Shown here: piece after piece, positions 26,101 to 35,628 of the stretch
How the letters are laid out: each line of letters opens with the position of its first letter
Position numbering within the stretch: the first letter of the stretch is position 1
From: Streptococcus mitis
GTDB taxonomy: Bacteria; Bacillota; Bacilli; Lactobacillales; Streptococcaceae
Length of the DNA: 64,000 nucleotides
Assembly (NCBI RefSeq): GCF_001281025.1
Contig: NZ_CP012646.1
Coordinates: forward strand, 525,001 to 589,000
Reading direction: 5' to 3'
Translations under genes and position numbers: made by a program
The notes under the pieces: generated by a model
The model's input: only the letters and a program-made list of their open reading frames with translations
Database searches by the model: none
What the model was told of the DNA's origin: nothing

Positions 26101-26396
26101 TGAATTTGTATGATGTTATCAAAAAACCTGTAATCACTGAAAGCTCAATGGCTCAACTTGAAGCAGGAAAATATGTATTTGAAGTTGACACTCGTGCACA
26201 CAAACTTTTGATCAAGCAAGCTGTTGAAGCTGCTTTCGAAGGTGTTAAAGTTGCAAATGTTAACACAATCAACGTAAAACCAAAAGCTAAACGTGTTGGA
26301 CGTTACACTGGTTTTACTAACAAAACTAAAAAAGCTATCATCACACTTACAGCTGATTCTAAAGCAATCGAGTTGTTTGCTGCTGAAGCTGAATAA
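26100..26396 (+). CDS. rplW: 50S ribosomal protein L23
   Basis: 98 aa, normal length. L23 lies at the tunnel exit and docks trigger factor and SRP. The family segments [10 protein letters not shown] and [20 protein letters not shown] are clear. It overlaps rplD by one base (TAATG), so the two are translationally coupled. Confidence 0.98.
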
Positions 26397-26413
26397 TCTA
26401 AGGAGGAAATATC

Positions 26414-27247
26414 GTGGGAATTCGTGTTTATAAACCAACAACAAACGGTCGCCGTAATATGACTTCTTTGGATTTCGCTGAAATCACAACAAGCACTCCT
26501 GAAAAATCATTGCTTGTTGCATTGAAGAGCAAGGCTGGTCGTAACAACAACGGTCGTATCACAGTTCGTCACCAAGGTGGTGGACACAAACGTTTCTACC
26601 GTTTGGTTGACTTCAAACGTAACAAAGACAACGTTGAAGCAGTTGTTAAAACAATCGAGTACGATCCAAACCGTTCTGCAAACATCGCTCTTGTACACTA
26701 CACTGACGGTGTGAAAGCATACATCATCGCTCCAAAAGGTCTTGAAGTTGGTCAACGTATCGTTTCAGGTCCAGAAGCAGATATCAAAGTCGGAAACGCA
26801 CTTCCACTTGCTAACATCCCAGTTGGTACTTTGATCCACAACATCGAGTTGAAACCAGGTCGTGGTGGTGAATTGGTACGTGCTGCTGGTGCATCTGCTC
26901 AAGTATTGGGTTCTGAAGGCAAATACGTTCTTGTTCGTCTTCAATCAGGTGAAGTTCGTATGATTCTTGGAACTTGCCGTGCTACAGTTGGTGTTGTCGG
27001 AAACGAACAACATGGACTTGTAAACCTTGGTAAAGCAGGACGTAGCCGTTGGAAAGGTATCCGCCCAACAGTTCGTGGTTCTGTAATGAACCCTAACGAT
27101 CACCCACACGGTGGTGGTGAAGGTAAAGCACCAGTTGGTCGTAAAGCACCATCTACTCCATGGGGCAAACCTGCTCTTGGTCTTAAAACTCGTAACAAGA
27201 AAGCGAAATCTGACAAACTTATCGTTCGTCGTCGCAACGAGAAATAA
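26414..27247 (+). CDS. rplB: 50S ribosomal protein L2
   Basis: 277 aa, starting with GTG after AAGGAGG. The conserved C-terminal [20 protein letters not shown] segment near the peptidyl transferase centre is present, including the His of the family. A primary 23S rRNA binder. Its stop is followed by a 103-base spacer with two hairpins before rpsS. Confidence 0.98.
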
Positions 27248-27249
27248 TA

Positions 27250-27335
27250 TTAAACTAGTCGCTTAAGCAACTAGTAAATCCGCCAGCTCGGTAGCGCTAC
27301 ATGTGAGCGCAAGCCGCTGTGGTACAACATTTAAA
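27250..27335 (+). other. Spacer hairpins between rplB and rpsS
   Basis: AACTAGT...AACTAGT-type repeats (taaactagtcgcttaagcaactag) flank a small dyad, followed by a G+C-rich hairpin with GCGCT/AGCGC and CGG/CCG arms (about 27291-27319). Neither has a T-run. They may be RNA processing or pausing sites in the operon mRNA. Confidence 0.4.
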
Positions 27336-27350
27336 GGAGAAAATATAAAA

Positions 27351-27632
27351 ATGGGACGCAGTCTTAAAAAAGGACCTTTCGTCGATGAGCATTTGATGAA
27401 AAAAGTTGAAGCTCAAGCTAACGACGAAAAGAAAAAAGTTATTAAAACTTGGTCACGTCGTTCAACGATCTTCCCAAGTTTCATTGGTTACACTATTGCA
27501 GTTTATGACGGTCGTAAACACGTACCTGTTTACATCCAAGAAGACATGGTAGGTCACAAACTTGGTGAATTTGCACCAACTCGTACTTACAAAGGTCACG
27601 CTGCAGACGACAAGAAAACACGTAGAAAATAA
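27351..27632 (+). CDS. rpsS: 30S ribosomal protein S19
   Basis: 93 aa, started at [14 protein letters not shown], the universal S19 N terminus. A longer frame from 27303 runs through the spacer hairpins and is rejected. AAAGGAG lies 11 bases upstream, slightly long. S19 is in the 30S head near the A-site tRNA. Confidence 0.98.
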
Positions 27633-27643
27633 GGAGAACATAA

Positions 27644-27988
27644 ATGGCAGAAATTACTTCAGCTAAAGCAATGGCTCGTACAGTACGTGTTTCACCTCGT
27701 AAATCACGTCTTGTTCTTGATAACATCCGTGGAAAAAGCGTAGCCGATGCAATCGCAATCTTGACATTCACTCCAAACAAAGCTGCTGAAATCATCTTGA
27801 AAGTTTTGAACTCAGCTGTAGCTAACGCTGAAAACAACTTTGGTTTGGATAAAGCTAACTTGGTAGTATCTGAAGCATTCGCAAACGAAGGACCAACTAT
27901 GAAACGTTTCCGTCCACGTGCGAAAGGTTCAGCTTCACCAATCAACAAACGTACAGCTCACATCACTGTAGCTGTTGCAGAAAAATAA
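27644..27988 (+). CDS. rplV: 50S ribosomal protein L22
   Basis: 114 aa. Core segments [18 protein letters not shown] and the beta-hairpin region [21 protein letters not shown], which reaches into the exit tunnel and is a known site of macrolide resistance changes, look standard. AAGGAG upstream. 11 bases after rpsS. Confidence 0.98.
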   Translation: MAEITSAKAMARTVRVSPRKSRLVLDNIRGKSVADAIAILTFTPNKAAEIILKVLNSAVANAENNFGLDKANLVVSEAFANEGPTMKRFRPRAKGSASPINKRTAHITVAVAEK

Positions 27989-28000
27989 GGAGGTAAAATC

Positions 28001-28654
28001 GTGGGTCAAAAAGTACATCCAATTGGTATGCGTGTCGGCATCATCCGTGATTGGGATGCCAAATGGTATGCTGAAAAAGAATACGCGGATTACCTTCATG
28101 AAGATCTTGCAATCCGTAAATTCGTTCAAAAAGAACTTGCTGACGCAGCAGTTTCAACTATCGAAATCGAACGCGCAGTAAACAAAGTTAACGTTTCACT
28201 TCACACTGCTAAACCAGGTATGGTTATCGGTAAAGGTGGTGCTAACGTTGATGCACTCCGTGCAAAACTTAACAAATTGACTGGAAAACAAGTACACATC
28301 AACATCATCGAAATCAAACAACCTGATTTGGATGCTCACCTTGTAGGTGAAGGAATTGCTCGTCAATTGGAGCAACGTGTTGCTTTCCGTCGTTCACAAA
28401 AACAAGCAATCCAACGTGCAATGCGTGCTGGAGCTAAAGGAATCAAAACTCAAGTATCAGGTCGTTTGAACGGTGCAGATATCGCCCGTGCTGAAGGATA
28501 CTCTGAAGGAACTGTTCCACTTCACACACTTCGTGCAGATATCGATTACGCTTGGGAAGAAGCAGATACTACATACGGTAAACTTGGTGTTAAAGTATGG
28601 ATCTACCGTGGTGAAGTTCTTCCAGCTCGCAAAAACACTAAAGGAGGTAAATAA
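28001..28654 (+). CDS. rpsC: 30S ribosomal protein S3
   Basis: 217 aa, starting with GTG after AAGGAGG. The KH domain shows [15 protein letters not shown]3 forms the mRNA entry channel and helps unwind mRNA. 12 bases after rplV and 3 bases before rplP, so closely coupled to both. Confidence 0.98.
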   Translation: MGQKVHPIGMRVGIIRDWDAKWYAEKEYADYLHEDLAIRKFVQKELADAAVSTIEIERAVNKVNVSLHTAKPGMVIGKGGANVDALRAKLNKLTGKQVHINIIEIKQPDLDAHLVGEGIARQLEQRVAFRRSQKQAIQRAMRAGAKGIKTQVSGRLNGADIARAEGYSEGTVPLHTLRADIDYAWEEADTTYGKLGVKVWIYRGEVLPARKNTKGGK

Positions 28655-28657
28655 CCA

Positions 28658-29071
28658 ATGTTAGTACCTAAACGTGTTAAACACCGTCGTGAATTCCGTG
28701 GAAAAATGCGCGGTGAAGCAAAAGGTGGAAAAGAAGTAGCATTCGGTGAATACGGTCTTCAAGCTACAACTAGCCACTGGATCACTAACCGCCAAATCGA
28801 AGCTGCTCGTATCGCCATGACTCGTTACATGAAACGTGGTGGTAAAGTTTGGATTAAAATCTTCCCACACAAATCATACACTGCTAAAGCTATCGGTGTG
28901 CGTATGGGATCTGGTAAAGGGGCACCTGAAGGTTGGGTAGCACCAGTTAAACGTGGTAAAGTGATGTTCGAAATCGCTGGTGTATCTGAAGAGATCGCTC
29001 GCGAAGCGCTTCGTCTTGCTAGCCACAAATTGCCAGTTAAATGTAAATTCGTAAAACGTGAAGCAGAATAA
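28658..29071 (+). CDS. rplP: 50S ribosomal protein L16
   Basis: 137 aa. Starts [19 protein letters not shown] and contains [22 protein letters not shown], the loop close to the peptidyl transferase centre and the A-site tRNA. Changes in L16 can give evernimicin resistance; nothing unusual is evident here. Confidence 0.98.
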   Translation: MLVPKRVKHRREFRGKMRGEAKGGKEVAFGEYGLQATTSHWITNRQIEAARIAMTRYMKRGGKVWIKIFPHKSYTAKAIGVRMGSGKGAPEGWVAPVKRGKVMFEIAGVSEEIAREALRLASHKLPVKCKFVKREAE

Positions 29072-29080
29072 GGAGAAGGC

Positions 29081-29287
29081 ATGAAACTTAATGAAGTAAA
29101 AGAATTTGTTAAAGAACTTCGTGGTCTTTCTCAAGAAGAACTCGCGAAGCGCGAAAACGAATTGAAAAAAGAATTGTTTGAACTTCGTTTCCAAGCTGCT
29201 ACTGGTCAATTGGAACAAACAGCTCGCTTGAAAGAAGTTAAAAAACAAATCGCTCGTATCAAAACAGTTCAATCTGAAGCGAAATAA
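29081..29287 (+). CDS. rpmC: 50S ribosomal protein L29
   Basis: 68 aa, mostly helical, with [20 protein letters not shown] in the second helix. L29 sits at the tunnel exit beside L23. AAGGAG lies 6 bases before the start. Confidence 0.97.
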
Positions 29288-29311
29288 TAGACTAGGGAAG
29301 GAGAAATTTCA

Positions 29312-29572
29312 ATGGAACGCAATAATCGTAAAGTTCTTGTTGGACGTGTTGTATCTGACAAAATGGACAAGACAATCACAGTTGTAGTTGAAACAAAACG
29401 TAACCACCCAGTCTATGGTAAACGTATTAACTACTCTAAAAAATACAAAGCTCATGATGAAAACAATGTTGCCAAAGAAGGCGATATCGTACGTATCATG
29501 GAAACTCGCCCGCTTTCAGCTACAAAACGTTTCCGTCTTGTAGAAGTTGTTGAAGAAGCGGTCATCATCTAA
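29312..29572 (+). CDS. rpsQ: 30S ribosomal protein S17
   Basis: 86 aa OB-fold protein. [20 protein letters not shown] and [19 protein letters not shown] are diagnostic. An early binder of 16S rRNA in 30S assembly. AAGGAG upstream. Confidence 0.98.
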
Positions 29573-29597
29573 TCAAACCTGAAAGGAGAAAACTGAA

Positions 29598-29966
29598 ATG
29601 ATTCAAACAGAAACTCGTTTGAAAGTCGCAGACAACAGCGGTGCTCGCGAAATCTTGACTATCAAAGTTCTTGGTGGTTCAGGACGTAAATTTGCAAACA
29701 TCGGTGATGTTATCGTGGCATCTGTAAAACAAGCTACTCCTGGTGGTGCGGTTAAAAAAGGTGACGTTGTTAAAGCAGTTATCGTTCGTACTAAATCAGG
29801 TGCTCGTCGTGCTGATGGTTCATACATCAAATTTGACGAAAACGCAGCAGTTATCATCCGTGAAGATAAAACTCCTCGCGGAACACGTATCTTTGGCCCA
29901 GTTGCACGTGAATTGCGTGAAGGTGGCTTCATGAAGATCGTGTCACTTGCTCCAGAAGTACTTTAA
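29598..29966 (+). CDS. rplN: 50S ribosomal protein L14
   Basis: 122 aa, full length. [19 protein letters not shown] and [20 protein letters not shown] are diagnostic. L14 bridges the subunits and binds the silencing factor RsfS. In the classical layout it opens the spc part of the superoperon. Confidence 0.98.
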   Translation: MIQTETRLKVADNSGAREILTIKVLGGSGRKFANIGDVIVASVKQATPGGAVKKGDVVKAVIVRTKSGARRADGSYIKFDENAAVIIREDKTPRGTRIFGPVARELREGGFMKIVSLAPEVL

Positions 29967-29979
29967 TTTTTAGAAACAA

Positions 29980-30025
29980 ACTAGTCCCCTGGATTTACCT
30001 CCAGGGTGCCCTTATGGGCGTAAGA
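29980..30025 (+). other. Spacer hairpins between rplN and rplX
   Basis: Two small perfect stems, CCCTGGA/TCCAGGG and GCCC/GGGC, lie in the 78-base spacer. No T-run follows either. Role unknown. Confidence 0.4.
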
Positions 30026-30044
30026 AAAATCAAGGAGAAACCTA

Positions 30045-30350
30045 ATGTTTGTAAAAAAAGGCGACAAAGTTCGCGTAATCGCTGGTAAAGATAAGGGAAC
30101 AGAAGCTGTTGTCCTTACTGCCCTTCCAAAAGTAAACAAAGTTATCGTTGAAGGTGTTAACATCGTTAAGAAACACCAACGTCCAACTAACGAACTTCCT
30201 CAAGGTGGTATCATCGAGAAAGAAGCAGCTATCCACGTATCAAACGTTCAAGTTTTGGACAAAAATGGTGTAGCTGGTCGTGTTGGTTACAAATTTGTAG
30301 ACGGTAAAAAAGTTCGCTACAACAAAAAATCAGGCGAAGTGCTTGATTAA
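30045..30350 (+). CDS. rplX: 50S ribosomal protein L24
   Basis: 101 aa with the KOW motif near the start ([19 protein letters not shown]) and the [18 protein letters not shown] region. An assembly initiator of the 50S subunit. CAAGGAG lies 8 bases upstream. Confidence 0.98.
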
Positions 30351-30373
30351 TCACGAAGGAAAGGAGAAGTATA

Positions 30374-30916
30374 ATGGCAAATCGTTTAAAAGAAAAATAT
30401 CTTAATGAAGTAGTTCCTGCTTTGACAGAACAATTCAACTACTCATCAGTGATGGCTGTGCCTAAAGTAGATAAGATCGTTTTGAACATGGGTGTTGGTG
30501 AAGCTGTATCAAACGCTAAAAGCCTTGAAAAAGCTGCTGAAGAATTGGCACTTATCTCAGGTCAAAAACCACTTATCACTAAAGCTAAAAAATCAATCGC
30601 CGGCTTCCGTCTTCGTGAAGGTGTTGCGATCGGTGCAAAAGTTACCCTTCGTGGTGAACGTATGTACGAATTCTTGGATAAATTGGTTTCAGTTTCACTT
30701 CCACGTGTACGTGACTTCCACGGTGTTCCAACAAAATCATTTGATGGACGCGGAAACTACACACTTGGTGTGAAAGAACAATTGATTTTCCCAGAAATCA
30801 ACTTCGATGACGTTGACAAAACTCGTGGTCTTGACATCGTTATCGTAACAACTGCTAACACTGACGAAGAGTCACGTGCATTGCTTACAGGCCTTGGAAT
30901 GCCTTTTGCAAAATAA
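30374..30916 (+). CDS. rplE: 50S ribosomal protein L5
   Basis: 180 aa. L5 binds 5S rRNA and touches the P-site t[22 protein letters not shown] and the late [19 protein letters not shown] are diagnostic. AAAGGAG upstream and 17 bases to rpsN. Confidence 0.98.
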   Translation: MANRLKEKYLNEVVPALTEQFNYSSVMAVPKVDKIVLNMGVGEAVSNAKSLEKAAEELALISGQKPLITKAKKSIAGFRLREGVAIGAKVTLRGERMYEFLDKLVSVSLPRVRDFHGVPTKSFDGRGNYTLGVKEQLIFPEINFDDVDKTRGLDIVIVTTANTDEESRALLTGLGMPFAK

Positions 30917-30933
30917 TATAGGAGGTAAATCTA

Positions 30934-31119
30934 ATGGCTAAAAAATCAATGATTGCTAAGAACAAACGTCCAGCGAAGTTCTCTACTCAAGCTTATACTC
31001 GTTGTGAAAAATGTGGTCGTCCACATTCAGTTTACCGCAAATTTAAACTTTGCCGTGTTTGCTTCCGTGAATTAGCTTACAAAGGACAAATTCCTGGTGT
31101 AACAAAAGCATCTTGGTAA
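30934..31119 (+). CDS. rpsN: 30S ribosomal protein S14, zinc-binding type
   Basis: 61 aa, the short type Z form. Two CxxC pairs are present (Cys24/Cys27 in CEKCGRPH and Cys40/Cys43 in CRVCF), so it should hold one zinc. Many Firmicutes also keep a zinc-free paralogue elsewhere. A structured 180-base spacer follows. Confidence 0.98.
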
Positions 31120-31120
31120 T

Positions 31121-31223
31121 TCTAGCTTTCAATCCCGTCGTGATTCGTCGTTATCTGCTTTTGCCTAACTCAAGTTATGCCTGCAAGCAGATGCCTAGAC
31201 TCACTTAGGAATTGAAACCTAGA
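31121..31223 (+). ncRNA. Structured RNA element flanking rpsH, copy 1
   Basis: A long-stem structure between rpsN and rpsH. Outer stem: 31121-31134 with 31209-31223 (TCTAG-C-TTTCAAT against ATTGAAAC-CTAGA). Middle stem: GTGATTC with GACTCAC. Inner stem: 31153-31160 ATCTGCTT with 31185-31192 AAGCAGAT. The apical part is a small TAAC/GTTA hairpin bounded by three TGCCT motifs. A second copy with changed but still pairing stems lies at 31701-31804. The element has no T-run. It resembles a cis-acting RNA more than a terminator; I know no named family for it. Confidence 0.75.
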
Positions 31224-31299
31224 AACATATTCTGAGCCTAGCTCAATCATTAACTAGCAAGTGCAACTTGCAAACTACTAGTAAGAGGAGAAAAACAAA

Positions 31300-31698
31300 A
31301 TGGTTATGACTGACCCAATCGCAGACTTCCTAACTCGTATTCGTAATGCTAACCAAGCTAAACACGAAGTACTTGAAGTACCTGCATCAAACATCAAAAA
31401 AGGGATTGCTGAAATCCTTAAACGCGAAGGTTTTGTAAAAAACGTTGAAATCATCGAAGATGACAAACAAGGCATCATCCGTGTATTTCTTAAATACGGA
31501 CCAAACGGTGAAAAAGTTATCACTAACTTGAAACGTGTTTCTAAACCAGGACTTCGTGTCTACAAAAAACGTGAAGACCTTCCAAAAGTTCTTAACGGAC
31601 TTGGAATTGCTATCCTTTCAACTTCTGAAGGTTTGCTTACTGATAAAGAAGCACGCCAAAAGAATGTTGGTGGAGAAGTTATCGCTTACGTTTGGTAA
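31300..31698 (+). CDS. rpsH: 30S ribosomal protein S8
   Basis: 132 aa, normal length. [20 protein letters not shown] and the C-terminal [22 protein letters not shown] are diagnostic. S8 binds helix 21 of 16S rRNA and, in E. coli, represses the spc operon by binding its mRNA. Here the gene is bracketed by two copies of a structured RNA (31121-31223 and 31701-31804), which is unusual for this otherwise tight operon. AAGAGGAG upstream. Confidence 0.98.
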   Translation: MVMTDPIADFLTRIRNANQAKHEVLEVPASNIKKGIAEILKREGFVKNVEIIEDDKQGIIRVFLKYGPNGEKVITNLKRVSKPGLRVYKKREDLPKVLNGLGIAILSTSEGLLTDKEARQKNVGGEVIAYVW

Positions 31699-31700
31699 TA

Positions 31701-31804
31701 TTTAGCTCTCAATTTCTTTGTGACTCTTCGTTATCGTCTCTTGCCTAACCTAAAGTTATGCCTGCGAGACGATGCCTAGATTCACTTTGAAATTGAAACC
31801 TAAA
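31701..31804 (+). ncRNA. Structured RNA element flanking rpsH, copy 2
   Basis: Second copy, between rpsH and rplF. Outer stem 31701-31716 with 31789-31804. Middle stem GTGACTC with GATTCAC. Inner stem 31733-31740 ATCGTCTC with 31767-31774 GAGACGAT. The loop keeps TTGCCTAAC...AAGTTATGCCTGC and GATGCCTAGA as in copy 1. Inner-stem pairs differ from copy 1 by compensatory changes (TGCTT/AAGCA against GTCTC/GAGAC), and the outer stem swaps a C-G for a T-A. A further GAAATCG-type hairpin follows at about 31816-31832. Confidence 0.75.
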
Positions 31805-31886
31805 TGTTCCTTTAAATCGAGAAATCGATTTAGCCCCCGTGAAAACTGGCCGTTCTGGCCTGACAATCTAACAGGAGAAAATAAAC

Positions 31887-32423
31887 ATGTCACGTATTGG
31901 TAATAAAGTTATCGTGTTGCCTGCTGGTGTTGAAATCACTAACAATGACAACGTTGTAACTGTAAAAGGACCTAAAGGAGAACTTACTCGTGAGTTCTCA
32001 AAAGATATTGAAATCCGTGTGGAAGGTACTGAAGTAACTCTTCACCGTCCAAACGATTCAAAAGAGATGAAAACTATCCACGGAACTACTCGTGCCCTTT
32101 TGAACAACATGGTTATTGGTGTATCAGAAGGATTCAAGAAAGAACTTGAAATGCGCGGGGTTGGTTACCGTGCACAACTTCAAGGATCTAAACTTGTTTT
32201 GGCTGTTGGTAAATCTCATCCAGACGAAGTTGAAGCTCCAGAAGGAATTACTTTTGAACTTCCAAACCCAACAACAATCGTTGTTAGCGGAATTTCAAAA
32301 GAAGTAGTTGGTCAAACAGCTGCTTACGTACGTAGCCTTCGTTCACCAGAACCATATAAAGGTAAAGGTATCCGTTACGTTGGTGAATTCGTTCGCCGTA
32401 AAGAAGGTAAAACAGGTAAATAA
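31887..32423 (+). CDS. rplF: 50S ribosomal protein L6
   Basis: 178 aa with the two L6 repeats. [17 protein letters not shown] and the late [24 protein letters not shown] are diagnostic. L6 lies near the factor-binding site. ACAGGAG upstream. Confidence 0.98.
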   Translation: MSRIGNKVIVLPAGVEITNNDNVVTVKGPKGELTREFSKDIEIRVEGTEVTLHRPNDSKEMKTIHGTTRALLNNMVIGVSEGFKKELEMRGVGYRAQLQGSKLVLAVGKSHPDEVEAPEGITFELPNPTTIVVSGISKEVVGQTAAYVRSLRSPEPYKGKGIRYVGEFVRRKEGKTGK

Positions 32424-32500
32424 TGTTGAGTGGTTGATTCTCAACCACCAACCTATTTTCCAACTTTGTGCATAGCACACGATTTAAAACTAAAGAGGTG
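32424..32500 (+). other. Spacer hairpins between rplF and rplR
   Basis: A TGGTTGA/TCAACCA hairpin with a 3-base loop (about 32431-32449) and a TGTGC/GCACA hairpin (about 32466-32480). No T-run directly after either. Confidence 0.4.
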
Positions 32501-32506
32501 AAAACT

Positions 32507-32863
32507 GTGATTTCAAAACCAGATAAAAACAAACTCCGCCAAAAACGCCACCGTCGCGTTCGCGGAAAACTCTCTGGAACTGCTGATCGCCCACGTTTGA
32601 ACGTATTCCGTTCTAATACAGGCATCTACGCTCAAGTGATTGATGACGTAGCGGGTGTAACGCTCGCAAGTGCTTCAACTCTTGACAAAGAAGTTTCAAA
32701 AGGAACTAAAACTGAACAAGCCGTTGCTGTCGGTAAACTCGTTGCAGAACGTGCAAACGCTAAAGGTATTTCAGAAGTGGTGTTCGACCGCGGTGGATAT
32801 CTATATCACGGACGTGTGAAAGCTTTGGCTGATGCAGCTCGTGAAAACGGATTGAAATTCTAA
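32507..32863 (+). CDS. rplR: 50S ribosomal protein L18
   Basis: 118 aa started at GTG 32507 ([20 protein letters not shown]). AAAGAGGTG lies 7 bases upstream. An ATG at 32468 would extend into the spacer hairpin and is rejected. L18 binds 5S rRNA together with L5. [22 protein letters not shown] is the usual C terminus. Confidence 0.98.
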
Positions 32864-32880
32864 TAGGAGGACACTAGAAA

Positions 32881-33375
32881 ATGGCATTTAAAGACAATGC
32901 AGTTGAATTAGAAGAACGCGTAGTTGCTGTCAACCGTGTTACAAAAGTTGTTAAAGGTGGACGTCGTCTTCGTTTCGCAGCTCTTGTTGTTGTTGGTGAC
33001 CACAACGGTCGCGTAGGATTTGGTACTGGTAAAGCTCAAGAAGTTCCAGAAGCAATCCGTAAAGCAGTAGATGATGCTAAGAAAAACTTGATCGAAGTTC
33101 CTATGGTTGGAACAACAATCCCACACGAAGTTCTTTCAGAATTCGGTGGAGCTAAAGTATTGTTGAAACCTGCTGTAGAAGGTTCTGGAGTTGCCGCTGG
33201 TGGTGCAGTTCGTGCCGTTGTGGAATTGGCAGGTGTGGCAGATATTACATCTAAATCACTTGGTTCTAACACTCCAATCAACATTGTTCGTGCAACTGTT
33301 GAAGGTTTGAAACAATTGAAACGCGCTGAAGAAGTTGCTGCCCTTCGTGGTATTTCAGTTTCTGATTTGGCATAA
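32881..33375 (+). CDS. rpsE: 30S ribosomal protein S5
   Basis: 164 aa. The N-terminal region with [20 protein letters not shown] is where spectinomycin resistance changes arise, and it looks standard here. [18 protein letters not shown] and later [16 protein letters not shown] are diagnostic. AGGAGG upstream. Confidence 0.98.
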   Translation: MAFKDNAVELEERVVAVNRVTKVVKGGRRLRFAALVVVGDHNGRVGFGTGKAQEVPEAIRKAVDDAKKNLIEVPMVGTTIPHEVLSEFGGAKVLLKPAVEGSGVAAGGAVRAVVELAGVADITSKSLGSNTPINIVRATVEGLKQLKRAEEVAALRGISVSDLA

Positions 33376-33388
33376 GAAAGGGGATAAA

Positions 33389-33571
33389 ATGGCTCAAATT
33401 AAAATTACTTTGACTAAGTCTCCAATCGGACGCATTCCATCACAACGTAAAACTGTTGTAGCACTTGGACTTGGCAAATTGAACAGCTCTGTTATTAAAG
33501 AAGATAACGCTGCTATCCGTGGTATGATCACAGCAGTATCTCACTTGGTAACAGTTGAAGAAGTAAACTAA
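33389..33571 (+). CDS. rpmD: 50S ribosomal protein L30
   Basis: 60 aa, started at [20 protein letters not shown] after AAAGGGG. A longer frame from 33335 overlaps rpsE in another frame and is rejected. It is 13 bases after rpsE. A spacer of 144 bases follows. Confidence 0.97.
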   Translation: MAQIKITLTKSPIGRIPSQRKTVVALGLGKLNSSVIKEDNAAIRGMITAVSHLVTVEEVN

Positions 33572-33575
33572 TGAA

Positions 33576-33710
33576 TTTTTAGGGGATGTGCACTATACCA
33601 TCCCCTAAAACTAGATATAGTCATCTATGATGACGTCGTATAGGCGAGTTGATGGGGGAGACAACCTTTTCTCCCTTATCGGCGCTAGCATTTTACAAAA
33701 GAGGAGAAAA
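33576..33710 (+). other. Spacer hairpins between rpmD and rplO
   Basis: The first is a strong stem, TTTTAGGGGATG with CATCCCCTAAAA (about 33578-33610). Then follow GTCATC/GATGAC and a GGGGGAGA/TCTCCC stem. The first resembles a terminator without a downstream T-run, and may tune expression of rplO, secY and adk. Confidence 0.45.
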
Positions 33711-33715
33711 TAAAA

Positions 33716-34156
33716 ATGAAACTTCATGAATTGAAACCTGCAGAAGGTTCTCGTAAAGTACGTAACCGCGTTGGTCGTGGTACTTCATCAGGTAACGGTA
33801 AAACATCTGGTCGTGGTCAAAAAGGTCAAAAAGCTCGTAGCGGTGGCGGAGTTCGCCTTGGTTTTGAAGGTGGACAAACTCCATTGTTCCGTCGTCTTCC
33901 AAAACGTGGATTCACTAACATCAACGCTAAAGAATACGCAATTGTGAACCTTGACCAATTGAACGTCTTTGAAGATGGTGCTGAAGTTACTCCAGTTGTT
34001 CTTATCGAAGCAGGAATTGTTAAAGCTGAAAAATCAGGTGTTAAAGTTCTTGGTAACGGTGAGTTGACTAAGAAATTGACTGTGAAAGCAGCTAAATTCT
34101 CTAAATCAGCTGAAGAAGCTATCACTGCTAAAGGTGGTTCAGTAGAAGTCATCTAA
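33716..34156 (+). CDS. rplO: 50S ribosomal protein L15
   Basis: 146 aa with the Gly/Arg-rich N-terminal extension ([20 protein letters not shown]) that threads into the 50S core. AGAGGAG lies 8 bases upstream. It precedes secY by 12 bases, as in most bacteria. Confidence 0.98.
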   Translation: MKLHELKPAEGSRKVRNRVGRGTSSGNGKTSGRGQKGQKARSGGGVRLGFEGGQTPLFRRLPKRGFTNINAKEYAIVNLDQLNVFEDGAEVTPVVLIEAGIVKAEKSGVKVLGNGELTKKLTVKAAKFSKSAEEAITAKGGSVEVI

Positions 34157-34168
34157 GAGAGGTGACCT

Positions 34169-35479
34169 ATGTTTTTTAAATTATTAAGAGAAGCTCTTAA
34201 AGTTAAGCAGGTTCGATCAAAAATTTTATTTACAATTTTTATCGTTTTGGTCTTTCGTATCGGAACTAGCATTACAGTTCCTGGTGTGAATGCCAATAGC
34301 TTGAATGCTTTAAGTGGATTATCCTTCTTAAACATGTTGAGTTTGGTCTCAGGGAATGCCATGAAAAACTTCTCAGTTTTTGCTCTTGGTGTTAGTCCCT
34401 ACATTACGGCTTCTATCGTTGTCCAACTCTTGCAAATGGATATTTTACCCAAGTTTGTAGAGTGGGGTAAACAAGGGGAAGTAGGTCGAAGAAAATTAAA
34501 TCAAGCTACTCGTTATATTGCTCTTGTTCTAGCCTTTGTGCAATCTATCGGGATTACAGCTGGTTTTAATACTTTGGCTGGAGCTCAATTGTTGAAAACA
34601 GCTCTTACTCCACAAGTCTTTATCATGATTGGTATCATCTTAACAGCTGGTAGTATGATTGTGACTTGGTTGGGAGAGCAAATTACAGATAAGGGATACG
34701 GGAATGGTGTTTCTATGATTATCTTTGCCGGGATTGTTGCCTCAATTCCAGAGATGATTCAGGGCATCTATGTGGACTACTTTGTGAATGTCCCAAGTAG
34801 CCGTATCAACTCATCTATCATTTTCGTAATCATTTTGATTATTACTGTATTGTTGATCATTTATTTTACAACTTATGTTCAACAAGCAGAATACAAAATT
34901 CCAATCCAATATACTAAGGTTGCACAAGGTGCTCCATCTAGCTCTTACCTTCCTTTGAAGGTAAACCCTGCTGGAGTTATCCCTGTTATCTTTGCAAGTT
35001 CGATTACTGCAGCGCCTGCGGCTATTCTTCAGTTTTTGAGCGCTACAGGTCATGATTGGGCTTGGGTAAGAACAGCACAAGAAATGCTGGCAACAACTTC
35101 ACCAACTGGGATTGCCATGTATGCTTTGTTGATTATTCTCTTTACATTCTTCTATACGTTTGTACAGATTAATCCTGAAAAAGCAGCAGAGAACCTACAA
35201 AAGAGCGGTGCCTATATCCACGGAGTTCGTCCTGGTAAAGGTACAGAAGAATATATGTCTAAGCTTCTTCGTCGTCTTGCAACGGTTGGTTCCCTCTTCC
35301 TTGGTGTGATTTCCATTTTACCGATTGTAGCAAAAGATGTTTTCGGACTTTCAGAAGCAGTTGCTTTTGGAGGAACCAGTCTTTTGATCATTATCTCTAC
35401 AGGTATTGAAGGAATCAAACAATTGGAAGGTTACCTATTGAAACGTAAGTATGTTGGTTTCATGGACAGAACAGAATAA
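34169..35479 (+). CDS. secY: Preprotein translocase subunit SecY
   Basis: 436 aa with ten predicted transmembrane helices forming the Sec channel. The SecY signatures are visible in GISPYIT-like GVSPYITASIVVQLLQM and in the cytoplasmic loop GTEEYMSKLLRRLATVG. This is the housekeeping SecY, in its usual place between rplO and adk. Some streptococci carry a second SecY2 for glycosylated adhesins, which is shorter. Confidence 0.98.
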   Translation: MFFKLLREALKVKQVRSKILFTIFIVLVFRIGTSITVPGVNANSLNALSGLSFLNMLSLVSGNAMKNFSVFALGVSPYITASIVVQLLQMDILPKFVEWGKQGEVGRRKLNQATRYIALVLAFVQSIGITAGFNTLAGAQLLKTALTPQVFIMIGIILTAGSMIVTWLGEQITDKGYGNGVSMIIFAGIVASIPEMIQGIYVDYFVNVPSSRINSSIIFVIILIITVLLIIYFTTYVQQAEYKIPIQYTKVAQGAPSSSYLPLKVNPAGVIPVIFASSITAAPAAILQFLSATGHDWAWVRTAQEMLATTSPTGIAMYALLIILFTFFYTFVQINPEKAAENLQKSGAYIHGVRPGKGTEEYMSKLLRRLATVGSLFLGVISILPIVAKDVFGLSEAVAFGGTSLLIIISTGIEGIKQLEGYLLKRKYVGFMDRTE

Positions 35480-35620
35480 AAGTATTTACAGAATCAGTAA
35501 ATGCTGAGGGAGTGGAGGTTTAACTCTAACATTAGTGAGAGTTTGGTCTCCCCTCTTCTATTTTGTTTTTAAATAGGGGTGAAAAGACTTTTTGCTTCTA
35601 TTTAAAAATAAAATAAGGAG
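35480..35620 (+). other. Hairpin-rich spacer between secY and adk
   Basis: First a branched stem: GAGGGAG/CTCCCCTC outer arms with an inner AACTCT/AGAGTT hairpin (about 35507-35558), followed by a T-rich run, so it may terminate part of the transcripts. Then TTTAAATAG/CTATTTAAA arms around an AAAAG/CTTTTT stem (about 35570-35605). Confidence 0.5.
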
Positions 35621-35628
35621 ATCTAATC

